From: Bacteroidota bacterium
GTDB lineage: Bacteria > Bacteroidota > Bacteroidia > Bacteroidales > VadinHA17
NCBI GenBank assembly: GCA_016718875.1
Contig: JADKBL010000001.1
Coordinates: 332,002-396,001, forward strand
Direction: 5' to 3'
Length of the DNA stretch: 64,000 nucleotides
In this document: piece by piece, positions 26,891 through 35,973 of the stretch
Layout of the letters: the number at the start of each line of letters is the position of its first letter
Numbering within the stretch: position 1 is the stretch's first letter
Position numbers and translations under genes: made by a program
Notes under the pieces: generated by a model
Databases searched by the model: none
Seen by the model: only the letters and a program-made list of their open reading frames with translations
Told to the model about the DNA's origin: nothing

Positions 26891-28237
26891 TCACAGGATC
26901 AGTTCTGCCTCCCCTTTTTGAAGGTCAAAACAAAGAACTGTTCCTGATTTATCAGTAAACCAGGTATTTGATTTCAGATCATTTATATTTTTTATTCTGA
27001 CCAGGGGTTTTATTTCACCCCTGGTTTTTATTTGAGGATCATGAGCAACGGCATTAATTTTTACCGTAAACCCCGGTGCTGCAAACGGAGCTTTAAGCAA
27101 TACTTTTTTTGTATCCGGTAATATTTTTGTCAGTTCTTTTGCGGCCCAGTATCTTGATATTTCACCCAGTTTCATCCAAACAAGATTATTATATTTCTGA
27201 TCCAGTCTCTTTTTGACCTCTTTCAGAATATTAAAACCGATTCTATCACCATTAAAATATTGTCCCGGCCAGTGGCATACCATAACTGCAGGTTCTCCGC
27301 TATCAATTACATCAACCATGCGGCCCGAAGCAAGATCTTTAGTTATGAACAGATCCGGATTTCCCGGGGTCAGACCATCCCATCCACCAAACCAATCTCC
27401 TGTACAGCCAAGTATAGAAACAACACAGGCAGGATCGCTACCATCAAGTCCTGAAGGATGGAGCACCTGAGGGGCAACACTTTTTCCTTTTTCTGTAAAA
27501 AGGTCACGGAAGTAATGTGATATTTCGGATCCATAGACAGATCTTACAGCATCTTTTGTTCCCAAAGCGAGATTATTCTGGTTCCGGCCTCCATAGCCAC
27601 CGGGTGTTGTCAGGCCTTCGCAGGGTAGTCCTGCTTCTTTAAGGATATTCAGAGCATATGCCTGGTAAGCAGCAAGTTCATCAGCACTTTTTGTCTGGCT
27701 CCACTCCCAGTTTTCCATATATTCTGGCGTTGCAGAGGGATATGGCACCCCGGTTTTAATATCTATCACCCTCGTATGGCTTATCATTTCAGGATGAATA
27801 TCCCAGTCAGGTACCATCAGTTCCCTGACAAGCCTGAGGCTATCCTCAAGCTCTTTTTTGGTCCAGCCCGGGATAAACCTGTTCACATGTCCGGTACAGG
27901 CAGGGAAAGGGACAATACTATATTTTCCTTTTACACCGTTTTCATGGCACCATTCTCCGAATTCCCTGACAAAACTATCGGGAATTTCCCTTGGCAGCTT
28001 TCTCCAGTCCTGCTTATATTGATCAGGAAAAACCTCGCCGAATTGCGGAATCCCAAAATATGCCATATTTACAAGGCAGGTGGAGTCATCGATGATAAGA
28101 CTGACAGGAACCCTGTTATATGGATTCAGAACTTCCGCTTTTATTGATTTTTGCGGGAGAATTTCATAAGGATTTGCTGCGAGGGCAATTCCTCCTATTC
28201 CTGCTGTTTTGACAAAATTCCGCCTGGAGTATTTCAT
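26891..28237 (-). CDS. Tat-exported polysaccharide-deacetylase-like (NodB-fold) protein
   Basis: 448 residues with a twin-arginine signal ('YSRRNFVKTAGIGGIALAANP'). Weak NodB-like features: an early 'SLIIDDS' (Asp-Asp), a later 'HPEMISHTR', and 'PFPACTGHVNRF'. The family assignment is inference; no closer family is recognised. It is the last gene of a minus-strand run with GH88/105 (15-bp gap) and GH5 (11-bp gap), so glycan de-esterification or deacetylation alongside those enzymes is plausible. Confidence 0.55.
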   Translation of the reverse strand: MKYSRRNFVKTAGIGGIALAANPYEILPQKSIKAEVLNPYNRVPVSLIIDDSTCLVNMAYFGIPQFGEVFPDQYKQDWRKLPREIPDSFVREFGEWCHENGVKGKYSIVPFPACTGHVNRFIPGWTKKELEDSLRLVRELMVPDWDIHPEMISHTRVIDIKTGVPYPSATPEYMENWEWSQTKSADELAAYQAYALNILKEAGLPCEGLTTPGGYGGRNQNNLALGTKDAVRSVYGSEISHYFRDLFTEKGKSVAPQVLHPSGLDGSDPACVVSILGCTGDWFGGWDGLTPGNPDLFITKDLASGRMVDVIDSGEPAVMVCHWPGQYFNGDRIGFNILKEVKKRLDQKYNNLVWMKLGEISRYWAAKELTKILPDTKKVLLKAPFAAPGFTVKINAVAHDPQIKTRGEIKPLVRIKNINDLKSNTWFTDKSGTVLCFDLQKGEAELIL

Positions 28238-28252
28238 AAGAGGAAGATTTAA

Positions 28253-29311
28253 TTATTTAATATTCATATCACGATAGGCAGCTTCCATTAACAGGAAGAA
28301 AGCCTGCCCTTCAGTTGCAGTTCCTGATTTATTGAAATTAGGAGCTCCGCAAACACCCTGCACCAGACCGTACTGGTCCACTTTTTTGTATGCAGCCTTC
28401 CGCATTTTCAAGCCATAGTTAAGATAGGATTTGTCAAGCCAGCCTCCCTTAACCCCGCGAAATATAGTATAAGCCAGCATCTGAGCGCTGTTAGTATCAA
28501 TGAATGAGGAAGGATCATCCAGAATATCGTGAAAGAGTCCGTCTTCCCTCTGATATTTCAGGCAACCATCCAGGACTTCCTTTATATAACCCGCGATAAG
28601 CTTTTTCTCTTCTGACATTGATTCCGGCAGAGTACGTAAAACTCTTGTCATTCCTGCTGCTGCCCAGCCATTTCCAACACCCCAGAAAAGTTTCCTGGAA
28701 TATATCATCCGGTCCTGATCCCACATGTGATAGTATAATTTCTTCTGAGGATCAAGAAGAATTTTCCTGTAACCATTGATTTGTTTGATAGCCTCATCAT
28801 AATGTCCGCATACTGCAAGATATGGAGGTGCCATATAGAAGGCATCGACCCAAATCATGTTTTCAATAAAGTTATGGTAGATTATCCCATCAGGTGTTTT
28901 AGGCGATTTATATAATAGAAAATCAAGCATTCTGCCGGCTGCAACTTTTAAAGATTCATCGCCGGTTATTTTTGCTGCGAACAATACGGGTTCACCGTTA
29001 GAGGCGGGATCAGTAACAGGGCGATCGCCTTCGTTTAATCCCAGGCGTCCGTCTTTTTTCTGATTCACAACAGCATCTTTTGCCATAAGAACGACCAATT
29101 CCTTTTCTCCAAGTTCCAATAAAGCCTGAGAAGCAACTCCCTGTTCCCAGGCTCTTCTCTGCATAGAAAGCATGGCAGAAATTACTTTTTTTACAGTATC
29201 TGAAGGTTCTGAATTAATAATTTTTGCCTGTAACACAGACACTGAAAAAATGGAAATAATTACCAGGCTGAAGACCTGATTAATGATTAGATTGATTTTT
29301 CTGTTGATCAT
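28253..29311 (-). CDS. GH88/GH105-type unsaturated glucuronyl / rhamnogalacturonyl hydrolase
   Basis: 352 residues with a signal peptide ('SIFSVSVLQAK'). The (alpha/alpha)6 barrel signature is seen in 'RRAWEQGVASQALLELGE', 'ENMIWVDAFYMAPPYLAVCG' (the catalytic Asp is in 'WVDAFYM') and 'WGVGNGWAAAGMTRVL'. GH105 enzymes (YteR, YesR) hydrate the unsaturated uronic acid left by polysaccharide lyases on rhamnogalacturonan or ulvan fragments; GH88 does so on glycosaminoglycans. The context does not decide between these. It lies between GH5 and the deacetylase-like gene in one operon. Confidence 0.85.
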   Translation of the reverse strand: MINRKINLIINQVFSLVIISIFSVSVLQAKIINSEPSDTVKKVISAMLSMQRRAWEQGVASQALLELGEKELVVLMAKDAVVNQKKDGRLGLNEGDRPVTDPASNGEPVLFAAKITGDESLKVAAGRMLDFLLYKSPKTPDGIIYHNFIENMIWVDAFYMAPPYLAVCGHYDEAIKQINGYRKILLDPQKKLYYHMWDQDRMIYSRKLFWGVGNGWAAAGMTRVLRTLPESMSEEKKLIAGYIKEVLDGCLKYQREDGLFHDILDDPSSFIDTNSAQMLAYTIFRGVKGGWLDKSYLNYGLKMRKAAYKKVDQYGLVQGVCGAPNFNKSGTATEGQAFFLLMEAAYRDMNIK

Positions 29312-29322
29312 GATTCATATTT

Positions 29323-30858
29323 TTATTTTTCTGGACTCTGGATTATTTCAGTCATTTGCCGGTCTATTGATTTTCCTCTGTAAGGCTCATAAATGCAATC
29401 TGTACGCTCACTGTTAATTATTCCCATAGTGCCTATCAGGTTCCACATGGCATAACCGACATTGTTGTTATTAAATACGGTAATAATATCCTTAAGATAA
29501 CTGTTTGTAACTTTGTAAGGAGTTTTGTTATAAACACCAAACTCCTGAATCATAACCGCTATGTTTTCAGATCTGGCTTTTTCCAGCTTCTGAATAAGGC
29601 TGCCAAGGGGAACTGCGGGATTACCATCCATGTATGTTATTCTACCATCAGCGGTTATTTTGTATGATGACTGTTTAGTTGCCCAGGAAGTATTTGCCGG
29701 GATTATTACAAGAGTATCAGTGGTGGTCCGGAGTGTGATTTTATTAAAGGTCATCCAGTCACCAACAGTATTTGCAAATGTAATTTTTGTCCCGGATTGT
29801 GGCAGCATAACTGAATAATCCCTGTCAGAAATATTCTGGTAACCCCATTGTGTATTTATAATCTGTGTCCAGTCTTCTCCCGGGTCAGAACCACAGACAA
29901 AGCTTTTGGAATATATTGCTGTATTATCAAGTTTAATCTCCAGTTTTGATTGAACAGAGACCTGGTGAACATTTACAATAACCTCCATGTCTTTTGGGAA
30001 ACTTCCTTCAAGATTCAAGGCAGACTGATATTCGCTTTTCACAGGGCCATAGAGGTATACATTAATATCTGTCATTGGCCAAACCGGCAAAGCCCATGAA
30101 TCGGATCCATCTACCCAGCTTGCCTTGTAATGGGTTAGAGTAAAGGGATCATAGACATGTAACGTTTGGATTATGTTTTTTCTGTCCTTCAGAGATAGCA
30201 CGATATCACGGGCATAGTTGAGGCCATCTACAAAAATTATCCTGTCAGGATTTATAGACTGTATTCTGTCAATGGCCATTTTCATTACGTTAACATATGA
30301 ACTTTCATCAACAGAACCAGGTTCATTAATCAGGTTAAAACTCAATTGATCGGCTGGAATATCCCTGTAACGGGTAGCAAAATAATCCCAATGATTGACA
30401 AAAGCCTTTTGTGCAGAGGCGTCTGTCCAGAGGCTTACATTCTGATTTGGGGGCAGGCTTACAGAAGTATTTACACTATATCCGGGTGCCCTGTGAAGAT
30501 TAATACACACATGTACTCCGTACTTCTTTCCATATTCAACTGCCTTGTCTATTTCGGCAATTTCCTCCTCAAGAAACAGATCCCAGTTGCCCTGCTGTGT
30601 ATAGGTCAGGTAGTCAAGAGGCAGTCTTACAAAATTAAACCCCAGATCTTTGACAATAATAAACTCTTCCTCTGTAAAACCATTGTTTGACCATCCGACA
30701 TCAAATTTTCCAAGAAGATTGAAGCCTTTATGGTTTTCACTGAACTGTTCAAGATCGATTGGTGTAAAAACAAGTGGCTCTTCTTCGCGGTCACAACCGC
30801 AGAAAAGGATAACGGCCAATATGACCATCAGGGCCTTGTTTTGAATAATATCTTTCAT
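29323..30858 (-). CDS. GH5-type endoglycanase lipoprotein with an inserted beta-domain
   Basis: 511 residues from ATG 30858; a GTG at 30879 is possible but extends a complete leader. The lipobox is 'LFCGCD'. GH5 landmarks: 'VRLPLDYL', the acid/base in 'LINEPG' (Glu179) and the nucleophile in 'MIQEFGVY' (Glu439). About 140 residues (roughly 255-395) between them form an insert with beta-strands and 'DWMTFNKITLR', which resembles a carbohydrate-binding module placed inside the catalytic barrel. It probably cuts beta-linked glucan or mannan chains. First gene of the GH5 / GH105 / deacetylase-like operon. Confidence 0.85.
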   Translation of the reverse strand: MKDIIQNKALMVILAVILFCGCDREEEPLVFTPIDLEQFSENHKGFNLLGKFDVGWSNNGFTEEEFIIVKDLGFNFVRLPLDYLTYTQQGNWDLFLEEEIAEIDKAVEYGKKYGVHVCINLHRAPGYSVNTSVSLPPNQNVSLWTDASAQKAFVNHWDYFATRYRDIPADQLSFNLINEPGSVDESSYVNVMKMAIDRIQSINPDRIIFVDGLNYARDIVLSLKDRKNIIQTLHVYDPFTLTHYKASWVDGSDSWALPVWPMTDINVYLYGPVKSEYQSALNLEGSFPKDMEVIVNVHQVSVQSKLEIKLDNTAIYSKSFVCGSDPGEDWTQIINTQWGYQNISDRDYSVMLPQSGTKITFANTVGDWMTFNKITLRTTTDTLVIIPANTSWATKQSSYKITADGRITYMDGNPAVPLGSLIQKLEKARSENIAVMIQEFGVYNKTPYKVTNSYLKDIITVFNNNNVGYAMWNLIGTMGIINSERTDCIYEPYRGKSIDRQMTEIIQSPEK

Positions 30859-30868
30859 CAGTTCATAA

Positions 30869-30876
30869 CAAATATA
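30869..30876 (-). promoter_or_regulatory. Possible -7 promoter element for the GH5 operon
   Basis: Minus-strand TATATTTG fits TAnnTTTG, but it lies only 11 bp upstream of the chosen ATG, which would give a very short leader. A TTTG-like -33 (ATTG, plus-strand 30894-30897) is 17 bp away. Weak. Confidence 0.25.
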
Positions 30877-30879
30877 CAC

Positions 30880-31397
30880 AATTAATTTCCTGTCAATCCG
30901 GTCAATTCATGACAAAGTAAGGAGGTATAAAAGATAGATGATGTAGCAGTCCCAATTGCAGACGATCCGTACAGGCATGTTTATTATACCGTGATTTGGA
31001 CTGAAGGTTCATCCGGATAGTTAATCGCTGATACAAATTCTGAAATATTTCTTATTTAAATTCCAAGATATCACATCACATTTTAGTTTAAAGATTATAT
31101 CACATTGATGCTGGTAAAAATATTTGCAAAGCATTTTTATTTTAAATCAAGATCATTATTTTTATAGAAATTATACAAACAACAAGTCGGTTATGCCTTT
31201 CTTACAATATAATAAATCTGCAAAGAAGGAATATGGTCATAAGTTTTGTTATAAGAACAGAGAAAGTAACAGGGGAGGAAGAATTTGTAAGGAAATGGTA
31301 AGATTTTGTAAGTTAAAATATTAGAGAACGGGGATAATATAAAGTTATATTTTCACTGTAGAAACAGTAGTTAATTTTTTCAATCACGTGTTTGATT
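30880..31397. other. Intergenic region between divergent GH5 and T9SS genes
   Basis: About 520 bp, strongly AT-rich in the right half. I find no convincing gene: a 66-codon frame at 31124-31324 has no domain and an unusual composition. It must hold the promoters for both directions; a near-consensus TATATTTT lies roughly 45 bp before the T9SS gene. Confidence 0.5.
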
Positions 31398-31880
31398 ATG
31401 AGATACATGCGATTTGTATACATTTTGTTTTTTCTTCTGGTAGTCCACGCAGAAGCCGACAGTCAGGTATTAAATCCTTCCGGAGGAGGTAATGCAACAG
31501 GGTCCGGTGGCTCGGCAGGCTTTACAATCGGGCAGGTTATTTTATCATCAGGAACTGATGAGGCAAAGACTATTTCACAGGGATTTCAGCAACCTTATGA
31601 AATTCTTGTTGTCGGAATCAGGGAACTTACAATAGAAAAGCTTGACTGTTCTCTTTATCCTAATCCTGCAACAGATTATATCAGACTAAAAGTTGAAGCC
31701 TATGAAGGAGGGGATTTGTATTATAAGCTATTTGATATGGGCGGATTAATTCTCATTAATTCCAGGCTTGAAGGAAATGAAGTTATGATTCCTATGCAAA
31801 GTCAAAAGCCAGGAACATATCTTCTGAAACTATCGGACGGGAAGCAGGATCTTAAAATCTTTAAAATAATCAAGAGATAA
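31398..31880 (+). CDS. Short secreted protein with a type IX secretion sorting domain
   Basis: 160 residues from ATG 31398. A signal peptide ('YILFFLLVVHAEADSQ'), a Gly/Ser-rich stretch ('SGGGNATGSGGSAGFTIGQV'), then a C-terminal T9SS type A domain ('LYPNPATDYIRLKV ... GTYLLKLSDG', ending KIIKR). This domain directs export across the outer membrane by the Bacteroidota Por system and attachment to the surface. There is hardly any cargo domain, so it may act as a structural surface subunit. The FISUMP repeat protein follows after 5 bp and is surely co-transcribed. Confidence 0.85.
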   Translation: MRYMRFVYILFFLLVVHAEADSQVLNPSGGGNATGSGGSAGFTIGQVILSSGTDEAKTISQGFQQPYEILVVGIRELTIEKLDCSLYPNPATDYIRLKVEAYEGGDLYYKLFDMGGLILINSRLEGNEVMIPMQSQKPGTYLLKLSDGKQDLKIFKIIKR

Positions 31881-31885
31881 TAAAT

Positions 31886-34090
31886 ATGAAAAGAACATTT
31901 ACTATTCTATTGGCATTAATGTTTAGTGTCGCATTGTTATCGCAATCACCACAAAGATTGAGTTATCAGGCTGTTATAAGGAACAGCAGTGGTCAGGTAA
32001 TTGCAAGTAAATCAGTAGGAATGAGAATCAGTATACTTAAGGGTTCTGCAACCGGAGAATCTGTTTATACAGAAACCCATACACCAACATCCACAGCAGG
32101 AGGTATTGTAACTGTAGAGATTGGAGGAGGAACTCCGGTCTCCGGAACATTTACAACAATAGACTGGTCTTCTGGCAATTATTTTGTAAAAACAGAAACT
32201 GATCCTGAAGGTGGCAATTCATATACAATTACAGGTACAAGTCAATTATTGAGTGTTCCGTTTGCTTTTATGGCTGACAAAGCAAATAAAGCAACAGTTG
32301 CTGAAAAGCTTAACAACCCGGTGGATAAAATGCAGATCAGAGGGCAAACAGATAATTTTGAAGAAGCTCTTTTTGAGATTAAGAATAAAAACGGGCAGAC
32401 AGTCTTTGCAGTTTTTAATGAAGGTGTCAGAATTTATGTGGATAATGGAAGTGCAAAAGGATCCAAAGGCGGATTTGCTATCGGTGGATTTGGTTCATCA
32501 AAGGCCCCTTCACAGGATCTTTTCGTTGTTAATCCCGACAGTATCAGGGCATATGTAAATACTGATCCTGCTGCAAAAGGATCCAAAGGAGGGTTTGCTA
32601 TCGGTGGATTTGGCTCATCCAAAGCAATCAAGCAGGATCTCCTGATAGTACACCCTGACAGTATAAGACTTTATATTGATTCAGATGCAGCCGCTAAAGG
32701 ATCCAAAGGCGGATTTGCAATTGGCGGATTCAGCAATTCCAAAGCCGGGATACAGGATCTCTTCATAGTTAATCCTGACAGTATAAGGGCATATATTAAT
32801 ACCGATCCGGCAGTAAAAGGATCAAAGGGCGGGTTTGCAATCGGTGGTTTTGGTTCATCCAAATCAGTCAGCCAGGATTTACTGGTTGTTCATCCGGACA
32901 GTATAAGGCTTTATATTGATACAGATGCCACAGCTAAGGGATCCAAAGGAGGATTTGCAATTGGCGGTTTCAGCAATTCCAAAGCAGGCATACAGGATTT
33001 GTTTATAGTTAATCCCGACAGTATTAGAGCATATATAAATACTAATCCTGCCGGAAAAGGATCCAAAGGCGGATTTGCAATTGGCGGATTTGGTTCCTCA
33101 AAATCTTCAAGTGAAGAATATCTTCGTGTTACACGGGATAGCACAAGAGTATATTTGAATGTTGAATCAGCCAAAGGTAAAAAAGGAGGTTTTGCTGTTG
33201 GAGGATTTGGTGCATCAAAGAGTACAGGAAATGATTATCTTTTTCTTAATGCCGACAGCACACGGTTCTATGTTCGTCAGCAGGGAGACCAGTCCTCCTC
33301 CTTCGATATAATCGGTTTTGACCAGAGCCAGCAAAGGAAATCACTATTTCAGGCCGGTCCGGATACTGTTAATATACAGGGAGTCCTTAGTGTCCAGAAT
33401 AACCTGGTTGTTTCAGGTAATGTTCAGACCCAGGGAGAAGTTCAGCAAACAGGATCTCTTACAGATATTTCAGGCAATATATATAAGACAATAACAATAG
33501 GAAACCAGGAGTGGATGGCCGAGAACCTTAAAACAACCAAGTATAATGACGGTTCAGACATCCCCGTTGTAACAGACAATACAGCATGGAGTCTTTTGAC
33601 AACCGGAGCATATTCAGAATATGAGAATAATCCGGTAAATGTCAATACTTACGGAAGGCTTTATAACTGGCACGCCGTTAATACCAACATGCTTTGTCCT
33701 CAGGGCTGGCATGTCCCCACAGATATGGAGTTTGCTGATTTTTCAATGTATCTTATGAATAATGGTTATGGCTACATGGAAATGGCAGGGGAAACAGCAA
33801 AATCGATTTCATCTACAACCAATTGGGCACCATCAGCTTTACCTCCAAGTCCGGGTAACAGACCAGATCTAAACAATGCAACCGGATTCGACGGAAAGCC
33901 GGCAGGGCAGAGAAATCCCGACGGATCATATATAGGATTAACCTTAAAGGCTTCATGGTGGACCTTGAACTCGGGAGGTTCATTTGATGCTATGTACAAT
34001 GGATTGAGTTATGATCAGGGAATGCTAATGAATTCGATTAATATGCAGGTTACCGGATATTCCATAAGATGTATTAAAGGGAATTTATAA
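31886..34090 (+). CDS. Large secreted repeat protein with seven 40-residue repeats and a C-terminal FISUMP domain
   Basis: 734 residues: signal peptide ('LMFSVALLSQS'); an N-terminal beta-sandwich (about 20-130, 'QRLSYQAVIRNSSGQV'); a linker; seven tandem repeats from residue 190 to about 467, consensus 'KGSKGGFAIGGFGSSK ... DSIRxYI'; then a FISUMP domain (about 523-734, 'NQEWMAENLKTTKYNDGSDIP', 'NWHAVNT', 'CPQGWHVPT', end 'IRCIKGNL'). FISUMP domains are found on surface or secreted proteins of Bacteroidota and Fibrobacteres; function unknown. Adhesive or fibre-like behaviour is inferred from the repeats. It has no T9SS domain itself; the upstream partner does. Its stop abuts the truncated GH97 frame. 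Confidence 0.85.
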   Translation: MKRTFTILLALMFSVALLSQSPQRLSYQAVIRNSSGQVIASKSVGMRISILKGSATGESVYTETHTPTSTAGGIVTVEIGGGTPVSGTFTTIDWSSGNYFVKTETDPEGGNSYTITGTSQLLSVPFAFMADKANKATVAEKLNNPVDKMQIRGQTDNFEEALFEIKNKNGQTVFAVFNEGVRIYVDNGSAKGSKGGFAIGGFGSSKAPSQDLFVVNPDSIRAYVNTDPAAKGSKGGFAIGGFGSSKAIKQDLLIVHPDSIRLYIDSDAAAKGSKGGFAIGGFSNSKAGIQDLFIVNPDSIRAYINTDPAVKGSKGGFAIGGFGSSKSVSQDLLVVHPDSIRLYIDTDATAKGSKGGFAIGGFSNSKAGIQDLFIVNPDSIRAYINTNPAGKGSKGGFAIGGFGSSKSSSEEYLRVTRDSTRVYLNVESAKGKKGGFAVGGFGASKSTGNDYLFLNADSTRFYVRQQGDQSSSFDIIGFDQSQQRKSLFQAGPDTVNIQGVLSVQNNLVVSGNVQTQGEVQQTGSLTDISGNIYKTITIGNQEWMAENLKTTKYNDGSDIPVVTDNTAWSLLTTGAYSEYENNPVNVNTYGRLYNWHAVNTNMLCPQGWHVPTDMEFADFSMYLMNNGYGYMEMAGETAKSISSTTNWAPSALPPSPGNRPDLNNATGFDGKPAGQRNPDGSYIGLTLKASWWTLNSGGSFDAMYNGLSYDQGMLMNSINMQVTGYSIRCIKGNL
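32453..33289 (+). repeat. 120-bp tandem coding repeat, seven copies
   Basis: Copies begin at 32453, 32573, 32693, 32813, 32933, 33053 and 33170; the sixth is 117 bp, the others exactly 120. Copies 3 and 5 encode proteins differing at one residue, and copies 2 and 4 share 'HPDSIRLYID', while 1, 3 and 5 share 'NPDSIRAY'. So a 240-bp two-repeat unit appears to have been duplicated. The last two copies have diverged. Confidence 0.92.
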
Positions 34091-35970
34091 TCCATGATGA
34101 TTCCCGACAAACACAGATAGAGATCACAAGGATTATTGGCATTACGCTTTCTTCAGGAGAGAATACTCTTTTTAAACTTGGCAATATCTCCCTTGAAACA
34201 GGGGACAATACAAAACCATATGATGCTATAAAAGTTAAGAAAACTATCCGCAAGTCAGTAAATGAGAATGTAAGACCTGAAATACGGGAAAAAGCAGAAA
34301 ACTTTATAAACAAATTCAACGAACTGGAAATCATTTTAACCGGTAACCAATCTATTACATTCAGACTATTCGATGAGGGACTTGCTTACAGGTTTTCAAC
34401 ATCTTCAAAGGACAGCCTTATTATCTTCCATGAAAACCTGAATCTGTACTTTGACAAGAAGGATTCGGCCAGATTCCAGTCTACGCCTACATTCAACTCC
34501 TCATATGAAACACCTTATGAACATTTAGCAGTTTCTGAAATTGAAAGGGAAAAGCTTTGCAGTATGCCTTTTCTGGTCAGGAAAGCGAATGGGACTTTTA
34601 TTATGATTTCAGAGTCTGATCTCTATAATTATCCAGGGTTCTGGCTGAGAAATTCTGAAGAGAACGGACTTGAAGCTATAAACCCACCCTATCCAAAAAC
34701 ACTGAGTTATAACGGAAGCCTTTACAATCATGGTCAGGTTGAGCAATCATTTAATTACATCGCCAAAGTAAAAGGAACAAGGAGTTATCCCTGGCGGATT
34801 TTTGCAGTAGCAGAGAATGAAAAAGAACTTGTGGCGAACAATATGGTTTACCTGCTGGCTTCGCCAAGTGTAATAAGTGACTATTCCTGGATCAAACCTG
34901 GTGTCGTTATGTTTGACTGGTGGGGCAAGCACAATATATATGGAGTAAATTTTAAATCCGGCATAAATACTGAAACTGCGAAGTACTATATTGATTTCTG
35001 TGCGGAACACGGATTCAGATATTTTCTGTTCGATGACGGATGGTGTGTAAATCAGGATCTTCTAAAACCTTTGCCAGACCTTAATCTTGACGAGGTAACT
35101 GCTTATGCAAAAAGCCGGAATGTTGATATTATGTTATGGATTTTATGGAATTCATTGCAGAACCAATGGGATGAGGCATTTGCACAATTTCAGAAATGGG
35201 GGATCAAAGGGATCAAGATTGATTTTATGAACCGCGACGACCAGCCGATGGTTGAGTTTTATGAAGCTGCTGCAAGCAGGGCTGCGGAGCAAATGATGAT
35301 AGTTGATTTTCACGGAGCCTACAAACCATGTGGTCTCAGTCGTAAATATCCAAATGTACTCACCCGGGAGGCGTTGATAGAATTTGAGTACAACGGATGG
35401 ACAAACTTTGATAATCCGGTTCATCATAATCTTTTACCTTATATAAGGATGTTTGCCGGACCAATGGATTATATTCCCGCAACTTTGAGAAATTCAACAA
35501 AGGATAATTTCAGGCCTGTCTGGGATTACCCCATGGGTCAGGGTACAAGAGCGCATGCAATGGCAATGTTTATAGTAGTTAACAGTCCTCTGACAATGCT
35601 ACCAGATTCTCCTTCAGATTATTACAGGGAAAGAGAGAGTACCCGGTTCCTTAAAGGAATACCTGTTGTATGGGATGAATCAATGCTTCTTGAGGGGAAG
35701 ATTGCTGAATATACAGTGATGGCCCGCAGATCAGGAAAAGACTGGTATATTGGGGCAATAACGAACTGGACCGGCCGGAATATAGAGATAAAGACAGATT
35801 TTCTTAAAACCGGCACATTCAAACTTGAGGCTATTCAAGATGGGTTAAATGCATCAGCCCGGGCTGAAGATTATAAACGAGTAGAAATTACCTTCAGGGC
35901 AGGTGATATATTAAACATTGATATGGTATCAGGCGGTGGCTGGGTGGCACATATCTCCCCTATAAATTAG
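34078..35970 (+). pseudogene. GH97-family alpha-glycosidase without start codon or signal peptide (5'-truncated)
   Basis: The C-terminal part is a clear GH97: 'PGVVMFDWWGKHN', 'FLFDDGWC', 'GIKIDFMNRDDQ' (the Asp at 35221-35223 is the expected nucleophile of retaining, alpha-galactosidase-like GH97), 'NVLTREA'. The frame is open back to 34078 and its sequence still reads like the GH97 N-terminal beta-domain ('NELEIILTGNQSITFRLFDEGLAYRF'), but no ATG, GTG or TTG occurs in it before ATG 34564, which lies mid-domain. The signal peptide and first strands are missing exactly where the FISUMP gene ends (34090). This points to a deletion or rearrangement. If translated from 34564 it gives 468 residues. 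Confidence 0.75.
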
Positions 35971-35973
35971 TGA

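Noticed and set aside
31124..31324. 66-codon frame in the GH5-T9SS gap
   Set aside because: No domain, odd composition, no start context; it looks like chance.
32434..33174. Minus-strand frames repeating 'EPNPPIANPPLDPF'
   Set aside because: They are the antisense reading of the 120-bp coding repeat; the sense frame is long, has a signal peptide and a FISUMP domain.
32453..33289. Regular 120-bp spacing suggesting a CRISPR array
   Set aside because: There are no short palindromic repeats with unique spacers; the whole period is coding and conserved.
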